From positions 1-17,398 of the forward strand of contig JAEDEQ010000041.1 of assembly GCA_016293225.1 (NCBI GenBank): 17,398 bases of DNA, written 5' to 3'. Positions 1-9,170 of this stretch are shown here, piece after piece; position 1 is the stretch's first letter; each line of letters begins with the position of its first letter. This DNA comes from Clostridiaceae bacterium (GTDB lineage: Bacteria > Bacillota > Clostridia > Oscillospirales > Acutalibacteraceae). Below the pieces are notes generated by a model. The model saw nothing but the letters and a program-made list of their open reading frames with translations, ran no database searches and had not been told where the DNA came from. A program made the position numbers and the translations under genes.

Positions 1-1325
1 CCTATGCTTGTAACACTGTTACCGATTGTTACGCTTGTTAAGCTGCTGCAATCGGAAAACGCATAACTACCTATGCTTGTAACGCTGTCCGGGATTGTTA
101 CGCTTGTTAAGCTACTGCAATCCTCAAACGTACTACCATCTATGCTTGTAACGCTGTCCGGGATAGCATATTCTGATCTTGTATTGCCGATCGGATATTG
201 AATAAGTTTGGTTTTATCTTTATTAAACAGCACTCCGTCTAATGACGAATAATTGGGGTTGTCCGTAGCTACATCAATACTCGTTAAGCTGTGGCATTTA
301 TTAAACGCATGCTCACCTATGCTTGTTACACTGTCCGTGATTGTTACGCTTGTCAAGCTACTGCAATAGAAAAACGCATGCTCACCGATGCTTGTTACGC
401 CGTCCGGAATTGTTACGCACGTTAAGCTGCTGCAACCATAAAACGCAGAATTACTTATGCTTGTTACACTGTCCGGGATTGTTATGCTTGCTAAGCTGCT
501 GCAACCGGAAAACGCACAATCTGCTATTGTTTTTGTTCCGTCCTTAATTTGATACGCACCTGAAACTGAAGATTCTGCTTTTATTAAATGATTTCCAATA
601 TATAACACACCGTTTTCCCAGTTGCTACTATTATTATAATAAGCCGTATTATCAAACGCATAATTACCTATACTTGTAACGCTGTCCGGGATTGTTACGC
701 TTGTTAAGCTGATGCAATCCTCAAACGCCTGATAACCTATGCTTGTAACACTGTTACCGATTGTTACGCTTGTTAAGCTGCTGCAATTTTCAAACGCACC
801 ATAATCTATGCTTGTAACGCTGTCCGGAATTGTTACGCTTGTTAAGCTGCTGCAACCGTAAAACGCATAAGTACATATACTTGTTACGCTGTTCGGAATT
901 GTTACACTTGTTAAGCTGCTGCAATCCTTAAATGCCTGATAAGCTATACTTGTTACGCTGTCGGGAATTTCTATGCTCGTTAAGCTTGTGCAATTGAAAA
1001 ATGCATAATTACCTATGCTTGTTACGCTGTTCGGAATTTCTACACTTGTTATGTCACAATAGGCTAACGCCCTCTCGCCAATCTTAGTCACCGGATAGCC
1101 GCCGAGCGAAGAGGGAATCACAACCTCGCCGCTGATGCTGTTATTACAGCCGGTAATCTTTGCTTCACCGTTTTCAACCGTATAGGTATAATACCCCTCG
1201 GTAAACTCTCCGTCCTCCGCATTTGCACTGAAAGTCAGCCCTCCGAGCGGCACAGCGGTCAACACCATGACAGCAGTCATGACGAACGCAAGAAATTTTT
1301 TCAGTTTTTGACTTCCTGATTTCAT
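1..1325 (-). CDS. BspA-like leucine-rich repeat surface protein, 3' end outside window
   Basis: Reading the minus strand from ATG at 1325 gives an uninterrupted frame of 441 codons that leaves the window, so only the N-terminal part is seen. It starts with a Sec signal peptide (basic MKSGSQKLKK, then a hydrophobic stretch, likely cut after SANA, about residue 36). A short lead-in (GYYTYTVENGEAKITGC) is followed by LRR_5/BspA units of about 23 residues of the form CSSLTSVTIPDSVTSIGxxAF, roughly a dozen copies. Two non-repeat insertions break the array: one with NWENGVLYIGNHLIKAE (plus positions about 560-640) and one with DGVLFNKDKTKLIQYP (about 190-260). Both are familiar elements of this family. 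An SD sequence GGAGGAG lies at 1335-1341. BspA-like proteins are secreted or wall-linked and are often implicated in adhesion. The ligand and the anchor, if any, cannot be judged because the C-terminus is missing. Confidence 0.93.
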   Translation of the reverse strand, partial: MKSGSQKLKKFLAFVMTAVMVLTAVPLGGLTFSANAEDGEFTEGYYTYTVENGEAKITGCNNSISGEVVIPSSLGGYPVTKIGERALAYCDITSVEIPNSVTSIGNYAFFNCTSLTSIEIPDSVTSIAYQAFKDCSSLTSVTIPNSVTSICTYAFYGCSSLTSVTIPDSVTSIDYGAFENCSSLTSVTIGNSVTSIGYQAFEDCISLTSVTIPDSVTSIGNYAFDNTAYYNNSSNWENGVLYIGNHLIKAESSVSGAYQIKDGTKTIADCAFSGCSSLASITIPDSVTSISNSAFYGCSSLTCVTIPDGVTSIGEHAFFYCSSLTSVTITDSVTSIGEHAFNKCHSLTSIDVATDNPNYSSLDGVLFNKDKTKLIQYPIGNTRSEYAIPDSVTSIDGSTFEDCSSLTSVTIPDSVTSIGSYAFSDCSSLTSVTIGNSVTSI

Positions 1326-1360
1326 TCTTTGATTCTCCTCCATAAAAATTTGATGAGGTT

Positions 1361-1389
1361 ATTATAGCAAACGAAACCAAAGTATGCAA
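1361..1389 (-). promoter_or_regulatory. Extended -10 promoter of the LRR gene
   Basis: On the minus strand TGCTATAAT (1361-1369) is a perfect extended -10 element. A weak -35, TTGCAT (1384-1389), lies 17 bp upstream. Transcription would start near 1354, leaving a leader of about 30 nt that contains the GGAGGAG ribosome binding site. Confidence 0.7.
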
Positions 1390-1514
1390 GAAAAAATTGA
1401 AAATATAGCAAATCTTTCAATTGCCTTTCATTTGTTTTTCAGCTCACTATAATATTCTTCTTCCGGCATAGCGTTCAGATGTTTGAGTTAAGAATATTAA
1501 CCGATAAAGGAGAT

Positions 1515-1555
1515 CCGCCGACCGTACCGTTAAAGGTAGCGATCGGCGGCTTTTT
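1515..1555. terminator. Long hairpin between the Ig-like and LRR genes, probable terminator
   Basis: CCGCCGACCG (1515-1524) can pair with CGATCGGCGG (1540-1549), and the inner TACC/GGTA pairs extend the stem around the loop GTTAAA. The uninterrupted T5 run (1551-1555) follows the stem on the plus strand. On the minus strand the single mismatch becomes a G-U pair, but only ATCTCCTTT follows. The position, just after the stop of the Ig-like gene, favours a role as its minus-strand terminator. The T-run favours plus-strand termination, so direction is left open. Confidence 0.5.
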
Positions 1556-1567
1556 ATATGTACATTT

Positions 1568-4500
1568 TTACTTCACCGTAACACGGCAGGTATCAACAAA
1601 AGCTCCGTCAGCGGTAACAGCACTGATTATTGCAGTGCCCTTGCCCTTTGGAGTGACAACGCCGCCGGAGACAACGGCAACCTTTGCGTCGCTTGTTTTC
1701 CATGTGACTGTCTGATTGCTTGCGCCCGCCGGAAGAACCTCATAGTTCAGTTTAACTGCCTTTGAAGTGGTGGTGAGCGAAAGAGTTTCCTCCTTGATGT
1801 TGATTCCCGTAACCTTGCGGTTGACCGTTACGGCGCAGGAGGCGCTGACAGCCGTGTTCGTCTTGCTCTTAACGGTGATTGTTGCCGTACCCTTTGCAAC
1901 CGCGGTAACAACGCCGTTCTGGTCAACCGTGGCAACCTTTGTGTTGCTGCTTGACCAGACAAGCTCCTTTGACGTTACCGTTTTCGGCTCCATTGCAACG
2001 GAAAGGGTGAGCTTTGCGCCCTCGTTGATTGTCTTTGCGGTCGGCGTAACGGTGAGCTTTGTCGGACTCTGAATAACGGTTACGCGGCAAATTCCGACAA
2101 CGCCGTCCATGGTCTTTGCCGAGATTGTTGCGGTGCCGACGCTCTTTGCGGTAACAACACCGTTTGCGGCAACAACGGCAACCTTTGTGTCGCTCGAGGT
2201 ATAGGTGAGAGTCTTGAAGCTTGTGTCGGCAGGAAGAACCGTCGCCTTGAGAGTCAGACTCTTTGTGTTTTCAAGCGTATATGCGTCCTTTTCAAACTTA
2301 ACGCTTTCCGCGTGCTTGCTGACCGTGACGGTACACTTTGCCGAAACTCCGTCCGCGGACTTGACGGTGATGACCGCTGTTCCGATTTTGACAGCCTTTA
2401 CCGCTCCGTTCGAAACAGAAGCAACAGCCGTGTTGCTGCTTTCCCAGGTAACGGCCTTGTTTGTTGCCGTTGCCGGAAGCACCTCGGCGGTGAGGGTTGC
2501 GCTTTCCCCTGCTTCAAGGGCAAGGGTGGTTTTGCTCAGCTTGATACCTGTTGCTTTCTGCTTAACAGTGATGTTAAAGGACTTGCTTGCGCGGCCGCAC
2601 TGCGAGGACGCCGTTATGGTACATTCGCCCACGCCTACCCCGGTTACAACTCCGGTTGAGCTGACCGAGGCGACCTTTGCGTTTGATGTTTTGAATACTG
2701 CGTTCTTATACGTTGCATTTGTCGGAGCAATCTGAGCCTTGAGGGTGAATTTTTCGCCTGTATAAACAGTACTCTTTGTGCCCGTGAGGGTAATACCTGT
2801 TGCCGGAACAACAACGTCTACGCTCAGCTTTGCTGTGGCTGCCGAGCCCTTTGCGCCGACGGTGATGTCCGCCTTGCCGACTGCAACGGCTCTGATGTTT
2901 CCGTTGACGTCAACAACGGCCGCCTTTTCGTTGGAAGATTTCCAGACAAGAGCGGTTGAATCCGCGTCAGCCGGAGTGACGGTAACATTGGGCTTAAGGC
3001 TTTCACCGACGGCAAGATACGCCTTTGCGGTTGAAAGAACGATTTTTTCAACAGGCACGCTTACCGTCACCCTGCACACGGCGGTAAAGTTGCCGTCCTG
3101 CGTGCGTGCGGTGATATCGGCGCTGCCCTTTGAAACGGCAGTTACAACACCTTTTTCGCTGACCGAGGCAACAGCCGGATTTGAGGAGGACCAGATTACG
3201 GTTTTGTTCGTTGCGTTTGAGGGAGATACAACAGCCGAAAGCGCGGCGGTCTTTCCTCTGTAAAGCGAAAGCGAGCTGCTGCCGAAAGCTACCGAGGTAA
3301 CATGCTGAATTACCGTTACCTCGCAGGAGGCCTGAACGCGACCGTTTTCAACCGACGCGGTAATAACTGCCTTGCCGCCCTTGAGGGCCTTGACAACGCC
3401 GTTGGAATCAACCGTTGCAACGCTCTTGTCCGAGCTTTCCCAAGTGATTGTCCTGTATGCTGCATCCTCGGGCGAAACAGTGCCGGAAAGCGTTACTGTT
3501 GCGCCGATTTCAAGCGAAGCGGCAGTCTTGTTGAGCGAAATGAGCTTTGCGCCCCTGTATACTGTGACGGGAACCGATGCGGTGAAGCCGCCCTCCTGGG
3601 TTTTGACAGTGAGAACCGCCTTGCCGACCGAAACGCCGGTGACAACGCCGTTTGCGTCAACGGTGAATACCGAATTGTTGCCGGAAGTCCAGATAAGCTT
3701 CTTATTGCCTGCATTTTCCGGAAGTACCTTTGCAAAAACAGTCGTTTTGGCCGTGTCTGCAACGCTTACGGCGGATACCGGGAAAGTAACTCCCGTGACG
3801 GGAACGGAAACATTGACGGTGCATTTTGCGGTCTTTTTGCCCTCTGCGGTGGTGGCGGTGATTACCGCCTGTCCTCCGGAAACGGCCTTAATTACGCCTG
3901 CGGCGGAAACGGTTGCAACTTTCGTATTTGAGCTTGTCCAGATAACTTTTTTGTTTGAAGCGTTTGCAGGAAGAACGGTTGCTTTGAGCGTACCCGTCTG
4001 GCCTGCTTTGAGGTTTATTGCGCTTACGTTGAGTTCAACAGATTTTGTGTGTCTGAGAACGTTGACGGTGCAGACTGCTTTCTTTCCGCCGTCAACAGCC
4101 TTTGCCGTAATGGTCGCCGTACCGACCGAAACAGCCTTTACAACGCCGTTCTTGCTGACCGTGGCAACCTTGGTGTTTGAAGAGCTCCACTTGACAGCCT
4201 TGTTCAATGCGCTCTTAGGAAGAACGGTTGCTTTGAGCGTTCTTGACGTACCCTCATAAATCGAAAGCGAGGAAGCGGAAAGCGAAACCTTTGACGGCGC
4301 CTGAATAACCGTGACGGTGCAGGAGGTCTTGATGCCGTTCACCGTTTTTGCGGTGATAGTGACCTTTCCGCCCTTGACGCCCGTTACAACGCCTTTTGAA
4401 TTGACTGTTGCAATCTTTCTGTTTGAGGAGCTCCATGTGAGCGATTTTTCGGTGGTGTCTGCCGGAAGAATGGTGTAGCCTATCCTGACGCTCTTGTCAG

Positions 4501-7500
4501 ACTTCACGGTGTAGCTGTCCTTTTTGAGTCTGAGCGAGGAGGGGTAAACCTCAACATAAACGGTGCAGCTGTCACGGAAGGAGCCGTCCTTTGTTTTAAC
4601 GGTAATTTCCGCTTCGCCGGCTTTCTTTGCGGTAACAACGCCCTTTGAGTTGACCGAGGCTACCTTTGAGTTGCTCGAACGCCAGGTAACGCTCTTGTCA
4701 GACGCGCCGGAGGGACGCACCTTCGCCTTGAGAACCGCCTCCTTGCCCGGAGTGAGCGTGATTTCATCGCGGTTCAGGGAAACTCCGGTAACTCTTATTA
4801 CAACTTTGACCGTGCAGACGGATGTGAAGCCGCCGTCAACGGTGGTAACGGTTATCTTTGCCTCGCCCTTGCCGACAGCCCTGACTTCGCCGTCCTGAGT
4901 TACCGTGGCAACCTTTTTGTTGCTTGTGCTCCATTTGACGTTGGGGTTCGTCGGGTTACTCGGCTTAATGGTATAGTTGAGATCGAAGCTTTCGCCCGGC
5001 TCAACGGTTTTCTTCAAAATGTCAAGCTTGATTCCGGTTACCGAACGGACAACGTGCACGCGGCAGGTGCATTTGAAAGAGCCGTCCTTTGTTGTTGCCG
5101 TAATAACGGCGTAACCGAGCTTCTTTGCGGTAACCTTTCCGGTGGAGGAAACGTCCGCAACGTCATAGTTGCTTGACTTCCACGTTACCGCCTTGTTTGT
5201 TGCCGTCTTCGGGCTGACAACAGCCGAAAGCGCTGCGGTCTTGCCGATTCCGAGCGTCATTGAGCTGCGGCTCATCTTAACGCTCTTGACGGGCATTGTC
5301 ACCTTTACGCTGCACGTTGCCTTGACTCTGCCGTCCGGGGTCTTTGCCGTTATTGTGACAGCGCCTGCGGCAATACCGTTGACAACGCCGTTTGAACTGA
5401 CGGTTGCAATCTTCTTATTGCTCGAGGACCATGTAATCTTTTTGTTGGTTGCGTTCGCCGGGGCAATGGTGTACTGAAGCTTTGTTTTCACTCCGGCTTT
5501 TACGGTGAACGTCTTCTGGGCAAAGGTTATCTTTGTAATCTTCTGGGTAACCGTTACACGGAAGGAGGCCGAAGCGTTTCCGTCGCCCGATGTGGCGGTA
5601 ATGATTGCGGTGCCTGCCGAAACCGCCTTAACGGTTCCGTTCCTGTCGCCCTTTGAGGCAACAGTGGCAACGTTTTTGTTTGAAGACGACCACTTGATTG
5701 TTTGGTTCGAGGCGTTGCTCGGCTTAATTTTTGCCTCAATGACCTTTGAAACGCCCGAATCAAGGGTGAGCGAGGAGAGATTGAGCGTTACGTCCGTTGC
5801 AAGCTGAACAACGTCAACAATGCAGTTCGCCTTGTATTTGCCCTCATGCGAGGTGGCGGTGATTATGGTTGTTCCAACCTTTTTGCCGGTAACCTGACCG
5901 GAGGCGGAAACTGTTGCAATGCTTTCGTCCTTTGAGGACCATGTGTACTCGCGGTCGTCAGCCGTTTCGGGAAGAACGGTTGCGGTAACTATAGTCCTTG
6001 CGCCCTTGGCAACGGTAATTTTCCTGCTGTTTATTTTAATGCCTGTTACGGCGGTGTATACGGTTATGTTGCAGTATGCGGTTTTTCCGCCCTCGGCCGT
6101 GGTGCAGATAATGGTTGTTGTTCCGGCGGTGCGGCCTGTAACAACACCGTATGCATTGACCGTTGCAACGGCAGGATTTGAGGATTCCCACTTAACGTTT
6201 TTGTTCTGCGCGTCCGCCGGAACAATGTTCGCCTTGAGCGTATAGGACATTCCTATCTTTATCCTTGCGGAAACGGAGTTGAGCGTTACGCCCGTAACGG
6301 TCTGGGAAACAACAACGGTACACTTTGCTTCATAGTTTCCGTCCTGCGTGCTTGCGGTTATTACGGCAGTTCCGTTTGCAATGCCTCTGACAACGCCGTT
6401 CTGATCAACAGAAGCGATTGAAGGCGCGTTGGATTTCCAGATTACCGTCTTGTTGCTTGCGTTCGTCGGTGAAACGGTTGCGTCAAGCACATAGACCTGA
6501 TTTTTGTTGACGGTAATGCTCTTTTCATTAAGTCTTATTCCGGTAACGCTGATTTTATCGGAAACGACAACGGTACACTGCGCCTTGTAGCCGCCGTCAA
6601 CCGTCTTTACGGTGATGATGGCCGTTCCGTTTTCAACGCCGGTAACAACGCCCGCGCTGCTTACAACGGCAATGCTCTGGTTGCTGCTTTCCCATGTTAC
6701 AGCCTTGTTTGTTGCGGTGGAGGGAGTGACCGACGCCTTGAGGGTATATTTCTGCGTTTTATATATCTGGATAGCATCCGGCTCAACCGTGACTCCGGAC
6801 GCCTTTTGAGTAACCGTGAGATCGCACGAGGCGGTGTAAGCCTTGTAGCCGGTTGTTGCGGTTATTTTGCACTTTCCGCCCGCAACTGCGGTAACAACGC
6901 CGTTTGAGTCAACAACGGCAACCTTTTCGTCGCTTGATTTCCAGCTTACGGTTCTTAGTGTTGCACTAGTCGGCAGCACCGTTGCGGTAAGGGCAAACGA
7001 GGAGCCTGCTTCAACCGTTTTTGTCTGCGGCGAAACCGCAACCGCCGTTTCCGGAATGACTACGCTGACTTCGCAGACATCGCTGAAGCCGCCGTTTACG
7101 CTTGTGCAGATAACCGAGGCCGTTCCGACCTTTTTGCCGGTGAGCGTTCCGTCCGAGGCAACGTCAACAACCGAGGTGTCGTTCGATCTCCATGTAACGT
7201 TTTTGTTGCTTGCATATTCCGGAGAAATCTTCACCGAAAGCTTTTTTGTCTCATTAACGCCGACAACAGCGCTTGAGGGAATGTCAATTCCCGTAACGTC
7301 CGCCGTAACGGTAACGGTGCAGACATTGAAGGTTCCCGAACCGTCAAGGGCAAGAGCCTTGATTGTTGTAACTCCGGGGTAAAGTCCCCTGACAACGCCG
7401 TTCTGATCAACAGTTGCAACCTTGGTGTTTCCGCTTGACCACGAAACATCGTCATAGTACGAACCGGACGCGGTAACAACAGTCGCTTTGAGCGCCGCCG

Positions 7501-8938
7501 CCTGCGAAACCTTGATGTTCAGCGTGTTCTGATCAAGGCGTATTGTCTGCGCAGTATCCGCAACGCGGACATAGGCTGTTTTTGAGATATTGCTGCCGTC
7601 CTTGGTTTTTGCGGTAATTGTGCAGACTCCGCGGTTCTGCGGCCTGAGCGTTCCGTCGCTTGAAACATCGCAGACATTCTTGCTGCTGGTTGACCATTCA
7701 ATAACCTGATAGCCTGCGTCCTTGGGGGTCACCGAGGCAATTATTTTTTCGTTCTTGGCGCTCGGAGAGATGACAACCCTTTCCGGCGAAAGGGAAATTG
7801 CGGTTATCTTCGGCTTGACTTCAACCCTGAACGAGCCGCCAAGTCCGCTGCCGTCCGTTGTTGTGTATGTAACGGTGGCCGTGCCGACCTTGAGATACTT
7901 CACCGTTGCAAAAGCAACAGAATCAACAATACCGCTTGCAGCAACCGAAACCACGGCCGGGTTGGAGCTTGTCCACTTGAGCTCCTTGATGCTTGCGCTT
8001 GAGGGCAGCACCTTAACTTCAACCTTCTTTTCGCTGTCAACAACTGCGGGAGCAAGCAGTCCGCCGTCCGAAACGGTCTGCGGCTCAAGCTTTGTAATTT
8101 TGATAAGCTCTCCGACGGTGACCGAGCAGCTTGACCTGACCGTGGTGCTGCCGGACTTCACCTCAACCGAAACCGTTGTGGGACCCTGCTGATGGGCGGT
8201 AACGGTTCCGTCCTGAGAAACCGAGGCCACGGCCGGGAAATCCGACGTCCAGGTGACGGAGTCAATGCTTTCGGTAATGGAAGCGTCGCTGTCCGCGCCG
8301 TAGGTAAGGTATGAAAGCTTTACGCTCTGGCCGGGATACATCGTTTGGGAGGACTTTGAGACCTGAACGCTTTTAAGCGGATTTTTAACCGTTATAAAGT
8401 GAGTGCTTGTGTGATTGTTTGAAGAGGCTGTTACACTGACGGGAGAGGAGGAGTATTTTTTAATCTGAACAACGCCGCTTGCGGATACGCTTGCAACGCT
8501 TTCATCGCTTGTGCTCCACGAAACGGGATCCGCGGCGTTTTCGGGCTCAAGCGCGGCAGTGAGCGCAACGCTGTCGCCGACATTGGCAACGTCGGCTCCC
8601 CTGACGGTGACGTCAAGGGTGTGATACTTAACGCTCCTGAACGCGGCGTCGAGCCACCTTTCGGCAAGAGTTATTGTATCTTCGCTGCTGCTCGGATTAG
8701 CAAGTACGTTCTGCGCAGAGTGATACGCATCCTTAAACGAATCAAAGGCAGAATCTTTGACAAACTTCACTTCCCATTCAGACTCCGGCGGAATTGAGCT
8801 GACGAGAGCCTGAAGCGTTGTCATATCCGCCGCAGACGCGGTCACAGCCGCAAGAAGTCCGCTTTCGGCAGGAACGCACAGCGTTGCCGAAAGAAGCATT
8901 AAAAAGCAAAGGATAAACGAAACAATTCTTTTCTTCAT
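1568..8938 (-). CDS. Giant secreted protein with 28 tandem bacterial Ig-like (BIG_2) domains
   Basis: The product has 2456 residues. Residues 1 to about 37 form a Sec signal peptide (MKKRIVSFILCFLMLLSATL, cleavage around CVPA or TASAA). A helical stretch at about 38-110 (including FKDAYHSAQNVL and LAERWLDAAF) resembles a FIVAR-type module. The rest is a chain of about 83-residue beta-sandwich repeats, counted by hand as 28. They follow the BIG_2 pattern: VTGVxLN, xLKAxVxPxxAxNKxVTWxSSN, VATVxxxGVVTGVxxGxATITAxT, then CxVTV. The protein ends exactly at the last strand (TCRVTVK). There is no LPxTG motif, no C-terminal membrane helix, no dockerin and no enzymatic domain. ATG at 8938 is supported by AAGGAG at 8949-8954. 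Such proteins usually act as long stalks or adhesins outside the cell. The function here is not known, and how it stays at the surface, if it does, is not evident. Confidence 0.95.
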   Translation of the reverse strand: MKKRIVSFILCFLMLLSATLCVPAESGLLAAVTASAADMTTLQALVSSIPPESEWEVKFVKDSAFDSFKDAYHSAQNVLANPSSSEDTITLAERWLDAAFRSVKYHTLDVTVRGADVANVGDSVALTAALEPENAADPVSWSTSDESVASVSASGVVQIKKYSSSPVSVTASSNNHTSTHFITVKNPLKSVQVSKSSQTMYPGQSVKLSYLTYGADSDASITESIDSVTWTSDFPAVASVSQDGTVTAHQQGPTTVSVEVKSGSTTVRSSCSVTVGELIKITKLEPQTVSDGGLLAPAVVDSEKKVEVKVLPSSASIKELKWTSSNPAVVSVAASGIVDSVAFATVKYLKVGTATVTYTTTDGSGLGGSFRVEVKPKITAISLSPERVVISPSAKNEKIIASVTPKDAGYQVIEWSTSSKNVCDVSSDGTLRPQNRGVCTITAKTKDGSNISKTAYVRVADTAQTIRLDQNTLNIKVSQAAALKATVVTASGSYYDDVSWSSGNTKVATVDQNGVVRGLYPGVTTIKALALDGSGTFNVCTVTVTADVTGIDIPSSAVVGVNETKKLSVKISPEYASNKNVTWRSNDTSVVDVASDGTLTGKKVGTASVICTSVNGGFSDVCEVSVVIPETAVAVSPQTKTVEAGSSFALTATVLPTSATLRTVSWKSSDEKVAVVDSNGVVTAVAGGKCKITATTGYKAYTASCDLTVTQKASGVTVEPDAIQIYKTQKYTLKASVTPSTATNKAVTWESSNQSIAVVSSAGVVTGVENGTAIITVKTVDGGYKAQCTVVVSDKISVTGIRLNEKSITVNKNQVYVLDATVSPTNASNKTVIWKSNAPSIASVDQNGVVRGIANGTAVITASTQDGNYEAKCTVVVSQTVTGVTLNSVSARIKIGMSYTLKANIVPADAQNKNVKWESSNPAVATVNAYGVVTGRTAGTTTIICTTAEGGKTAYCNITVYTAVTGIKINSRKITVAKGARTIVTATVLPETADDREYTWSSKDESIATVSASGQVTGKKVGTTIITATSHEGKYKANCIVDVVQLATDVTLNLSSLTLDSGVSKVIEAKIKPSNASNQTIKWSSSNKNVATVASKGDRNGTVKAVSAGTAIITATSGDGNASASFRVTVTQKITKITFAQKTFTVKAGVKTKLQYTIAPANATNKKITWSSSNKKIATVSSNGVVNGIAAGAVTITAKTPDGRVKATCSVKVTMPVKSVKMSRSSMTLGIGKTAALSAVVSPKTATNKAVTWKSSNYDVADVSSTGKVTAKKLGYAVITATTKDGSFKCTCRVHVVRSVTGIKLDILKKTVEPGESFDLNYTIKPSNPTNPNVKWSTSNKKVATVTQDGEVRAVGKGEAKITVTTVDGGFTSVCTVKVVIRVTGVSLNRDEITLTPGKEAVLKAKVRPSGASDKSVTWRSSNSKVASVNSKGVVTAKKAGEAEITVKTKDGSFRDSCTVYVEVYPSSLRLKKDSYTVKSDKSVRIGYTILPADTTEKSLTWSSSNRKIATVNSKGVVTGVKGGKVTITAKTVNGIKTSCTVTVIQAPSKVSLSASSLSIYEGTSRTLKATVLPKSALNKAVKWSSSNTKVATVSKNGVVKAVSVGTATITAKAVDGGKKAVCTVNVLRHTKSVELNVSAINLKAGQTGTLKATVLPANASNKKVIWTSSNTKVATVSAAGVIKAVSGGQAVITATTAEGKKTAKCTVNVSVPVTGVTFPVSAVSVADTAKTTVFAKVLPENAGNKKLIWTSGNNSVFTVDANGVVTGVSVGKAVLTVKTQEGGFTASVPVTVYRGAKLISLNKTAASLEIGATVTLSGTVSPEDAAYRTITWESSDKSVATVDSNGVVKALKGGKAVITASVENGRVQASCEVTVIQHVTSVAFGSSSLSLYRGKTAALSAVVSPSNATNKTVIWSSSNPAVASVSEKGVVTAVSKGSADITARTQDGNFTAVCRVTVSVPVEKIVLSTAKAYLAVGESLKPNVTVTPADADSTALVWKSSNEKAAVVDVNGNIRAVAVGKADITVGAKGSAATAKLSVDVVVPATGITLTGTKSTVYTGEKFTLKAQIAPTNATYKNAVFKTSNAKVASVSSTGVVTGVGVGECTITASSQCGRASKSFNITVKQKATGIKLSKTTLALEAGESATLTAEVLPATATNKAVTWESSNTAVASVSNGAVKAVKIGTAVITVKSADGVSAKCTVTVSKHAESVKFEKDAYTLENTKSLTLKATVLPADTSFKTLTYTSSDTKVAVVAANGVVTAKSVGTATISAKTMDGVVGICRVTVIQSPTKLTVTPTAKTINEGAKLTLSVAMEPKTVTSKELVWSSSNTKVATVDQNGVVTAVAKGTATITVKSKTNTAVSASCAVTVNRKVTGINIKEETLSLTTTSKAVKLNYEVLPAGASNQTVTWKTSDAKVAVVSGGVVTPKGKGTAIISAVTADGAFVDTCRVTVK

Positions 8939-9013
8939 GATTTGAATACTCCTTTATACAGCATGAAATGAAAATCCGATTATGAACTATGTTCTGAAAT
9001 AATAATTCGTATC

Positions 9014-9031
9014 GCGCCTAAAAAAGGGCGC
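9014..9031 (-). other. Small hairpin in the leader of the Ig-like gene
   Basis: In the minus-strand leader GCGCC (9031-9027) can pair with GGCGC (9018-9014) around a U-rich loop. It lies about 75 nt upstream of the start codon inside the predicted leader of about 110 nt. No known riboswitch class was recognised. It could affect mRNA stability or may have no role. Confidence 0.3.
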
Positions 9032-9054
9032 AAGAAACAATTATAGATGGTAAT

Positions 9055-9083
9055 ATTGTACCGAAAAAGAACGGCAATGTCAA
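9055..9083 (-). promoter_or_regulatory. Sigma-A promoter of the Ig-like gene
   Basis: The minus strand carries TTGACA (9078-9083, full consensus -35), a 17-bp spacer and TACAAT (9055-9060, 5 of 6 to the -10 consensus). The predicted start near 9048 gives an untranslated leader of about 110 nt before the ATG at 8938. It is divergent from the exoA promoter, with the two -35 elements 16 bp apart. Confidence 0.8.
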
Positions 9084-9099
9084 CCTTATTGCGGCAATG

Positions 9100-9128
9100 T
9101 TGAATTTTTTTACAATTTATAGTATAAT
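9100..9128 (+). promoter_or_regulatory. Sigma-A promoter of exoA/xth
   Basis: TTGAAT (9100-9105), a 17-bp spacer and a perfect TATAAT (9123-9128). Transcription would begin near 9135, about 35 nt before the exoA start codon. Confidence 0.75.
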
Positions 9129-9170
9129 GTTAACCGACCAGAAACAAAACCCAAAGGAGCGTAACCTGTA

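Noticed and set aside
341..547. Plus-strand 68-codon Cys-rich repetitive frame
   Set aside because: It is the antisense of the LRR repeats. The minus frame is open for all 441 codons with a signal peptide and ribosome binding site.
1..1080. Regular repeats resembling a CRISPR or satellite array
   Set aside because: The period is 69 bp, i.e. exactly 23 codons, with no unique spacers of equal length. It is the coding sequence of LRR units.
1479..8192. Many plus-strand open frames of 60-295 codons across the Ig-like gene
   Set aside because: They lie antisense to one continuous 2456-codon frame, recur in step with its 83-codon repeats, lack ribosome binding sites and show low-complexity Val/Thr/Ala-rich products. 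They are mirror images of biased codons.
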